From Sphingobacterium sp. UBA6711 (GTDB lineage Bacteria > Bacteroidota > Bacteroidia > Sphingobacteriales > Sphingobacteriaceae), in assembly GCA_002454415.1 (NCBI GenBank), contig DKIT01000147.1, positions 30,009-36,552 on the forward strand: a stretch of DNA of 6,544 nucleotides, read 5' to 3'. The notes under the pieces were generated by a model that had not been told where the DNA came from, searched no databases, and was given only the letters and a program-made list of their open reading frames with translations. The translations under genes were made by a program, and so were the position numbers. Shown in pieces: positions 5,175 to 6,544 of the stretch. Numbering within the stretch: position 1 is the first letter of the stretch; each line of letters begins with the position of its first letter.

Positions 5175-6544
5175 CCTATATTTAAGATCACCGGCTAATG
5201 TATTGTCATTAAACTGTTTTGGCGAACTAGCAACTTCTTGTTCCGACTGGAATATGCCAACGACCTCATAGGTATAAAAACTGTCCATGGCATAACCATT
5301 CTTCTTAATGGTATAACCGCCGATTTCAGGTTCTCCAAACTTCACCAGCTTGTTTTTGAAACGGTCAAAGTTTGCTCCCAGCTGATATTGTAAACCGTCC
5401 AATGCTCCGCTCGTAATTCTGTTGTGATAAGTGATTCCCAATTCGACACCTTTATTTTCGACAGTTCCGTCATTAACCATTGGCGCCCCCAAGCCTACAA
5501 TTGCCGTTATTTGCGAAGGACGCAGGATGTCAGTTGTACGTTTTCCATACCAGTCAAAGGTAAAATCTAGATTTTTAAATATGCTTAAATCTACTCCAAT
5601 ATCTGTCATGGTTGTTGTTTCCCATTTGAGATTCGGATTAGTAAGGCGCTGCTGCGTAACCCCTGATTGCAGCGTGTTGTTATCAAAAGAATAATTCCCC
5701 GTTAGGCCCAGCACCGGTTGATAAGCATAATACAAAGAATATCCATTTTGATCCACAAGATTTTGGTTCCCCAATTGCCCCCATGATCCGCGTATTTTTA
5801 GATTATCCAGCCAACCGGAAGCGAATTCCTTGACAAAGGATTCTTCAGATACACGCCAGCCGGCAGAGAAAGAAGGAAACGCTGCCCAACGATTCTTACC
5901 ATAAAATTTCGAGCTACCATCGTAACGCATATTGGCTTCTATTAGGTATTTGCCTTGATAATCATAATTCAATCGACCAAAATAGGAGCTTAAGGCCCAT
6001 TGGTTAGTTGTGCCGTCAGCTCGCTGGATATCTGATCCCCCTGCATTTAGCTCAGTCAGATTATCATCAACAAAATTCTGTCTAAATCCTTTCAAAAAGC
6101 TGTATTTACTTTTTTCGATACTATATCCGGCCTGAGCTTTGAGGTGGTGTGCCCCAAACTCACGGTCATAATTCAGGTACGTAAATAAATTGGAATAGAT
6201 TGTTTGCTGATCCTGATCCGTAAGTCCTTTGCCCAGATCCAATACTGTTCCAAGGGCGCCGGAATGGTAATAGTATTCATCCAACGTGGACCTATAATCT
6301 TTATACTTATCCATATTAAAATTATAAGCACCTTTGGTATACCACGAAAGCCCCTTAAACAATTGGACCTCCATCCAAGCCTGTAAATTTGCGGCGTAGT
6401 CGTCTGTATTATACGTGAACTTGCGGTCTAATACCGCTAAGGGATTCTTGTTGTTGTATTCCCAGTCGTATCCTTTATACGAATACCGTCCGCTACCATC
6501 CGGCAAAAACGGACCATAGGTAGGTGCCTGCGACATGGCCGATC

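Larger units (their letters stand above)
4635..6544 (-). pseudogene. SusC/RagA-family TonB-dependent outer-membrane transporter, 5' partial, interrupted by an in-frame TAG
   Basis: The frame is open from the right edge of the window (the ATG at 6534-6536 is internal) and shows about 635 codons. This is the C-terminal 60% or so of a family whose members are usually near 1000 residues, so the plug and TonB-box end lie outside. Numbered from the Met at 6536, SusC landmarks are YQGKYLIEANMRYDGSSKF (193-211), WAAFPSFSAGWRVSEE (217-232), LKIRGSWGQLGNQN (246-259), NPNLKWETT (300-308), ENKGVELGI (360-368), an aspartate loop DVNGDGKIDAND (455-466) and WLDRWTPENP (524-533). At 4935-4937 a TAG stop follows ENP. 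The same frame then continues without a shift as TTMPRIYWGW and on through FSRASSYFLQNASYFRLKN to the natural end LQVNF with TAA at 4635-4637. The truncated form lacks the last barrel strands and the terminal Phe that outer-membrane assembly recognises. The change is a single-codon nonsense, so a sequencing error or recent mutation are both possible. Confidence 0.85.

Noticed and set aside
3114..6544. A polysaccharide utilization locus with an assignable substrate
   Set aside because: Only the SusC/SusD pair is visible; no glycoside hydrolase, lyase, sulfatase, peptidase or regulator is in the window, so a substrate cannot be supported.

Overview
The window comes from the chromosome of a Bacteroidota bacterium, most likely a member of the Sphingobacteriaceae (Sphingobacterium/Pedobacter-like). 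The evidence is a SusC/SusD outer-membrane pair, a DUF3050 protein, AT-rich starts without Shine-Dalgarno sequences, and two promoters of the Bacteroidota type (TTG or TTTG, about 19 nt, then TAnnTTTG). No tRNA, rRNA, insertion sequence, CRISPR array or phage gene was seen.

Layout, left to right. Bases 1-711 (+) hold the 3' part of a membrane-anchored protein of unknown function whose start lies outside the window. A long bidirectional hairpin terminator (781-833) separates it from a convergent DinB-like gene (832-1356, -) that has lost two of the three family metal-binding histidines. Bases 1357-1650 carry a possible promoter/operator palindrome, a strong 13-bp hairpin without a U-tract, and the intrinsic terminator of the next gene. 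Bases 1651-2421 (-) encode a DUF3050 protein with a haem-oxygenase-like diiron-type motif; its promoter abuts the start codon, so its mRNA should be leaderless.

Bases 2422-2756 are a divergent control region. A near-consensus promoter at 2567-2597 reads rightward into a leader of about 150 nt with a 14-codon upstream ORF (2616-2660) and three consecutive hairpins, followed by an 88-residue protein of unknown function (2757-3023, +). This leader is the best candidate in the window for something undescribed, probably a cis-regulatory RNA or leader-peptide element.

Bases 3114-6544 (-) are a SusC/SusD outer-membrane uptake unit read leftward, with SusC first (5' end outside the window) and SusD 3 nt after it. 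SusD looks intact. SusC is interrupted by one in-frame TAG codon (4935-4937), 99 codons before its natural end, with an in-frame ATG two codons later. If real, this would inactivate the transporter half of the pair. No glycosidase, peptidase or sigma/anti-sigma gene is in view, so the substrate cannot be inferred.
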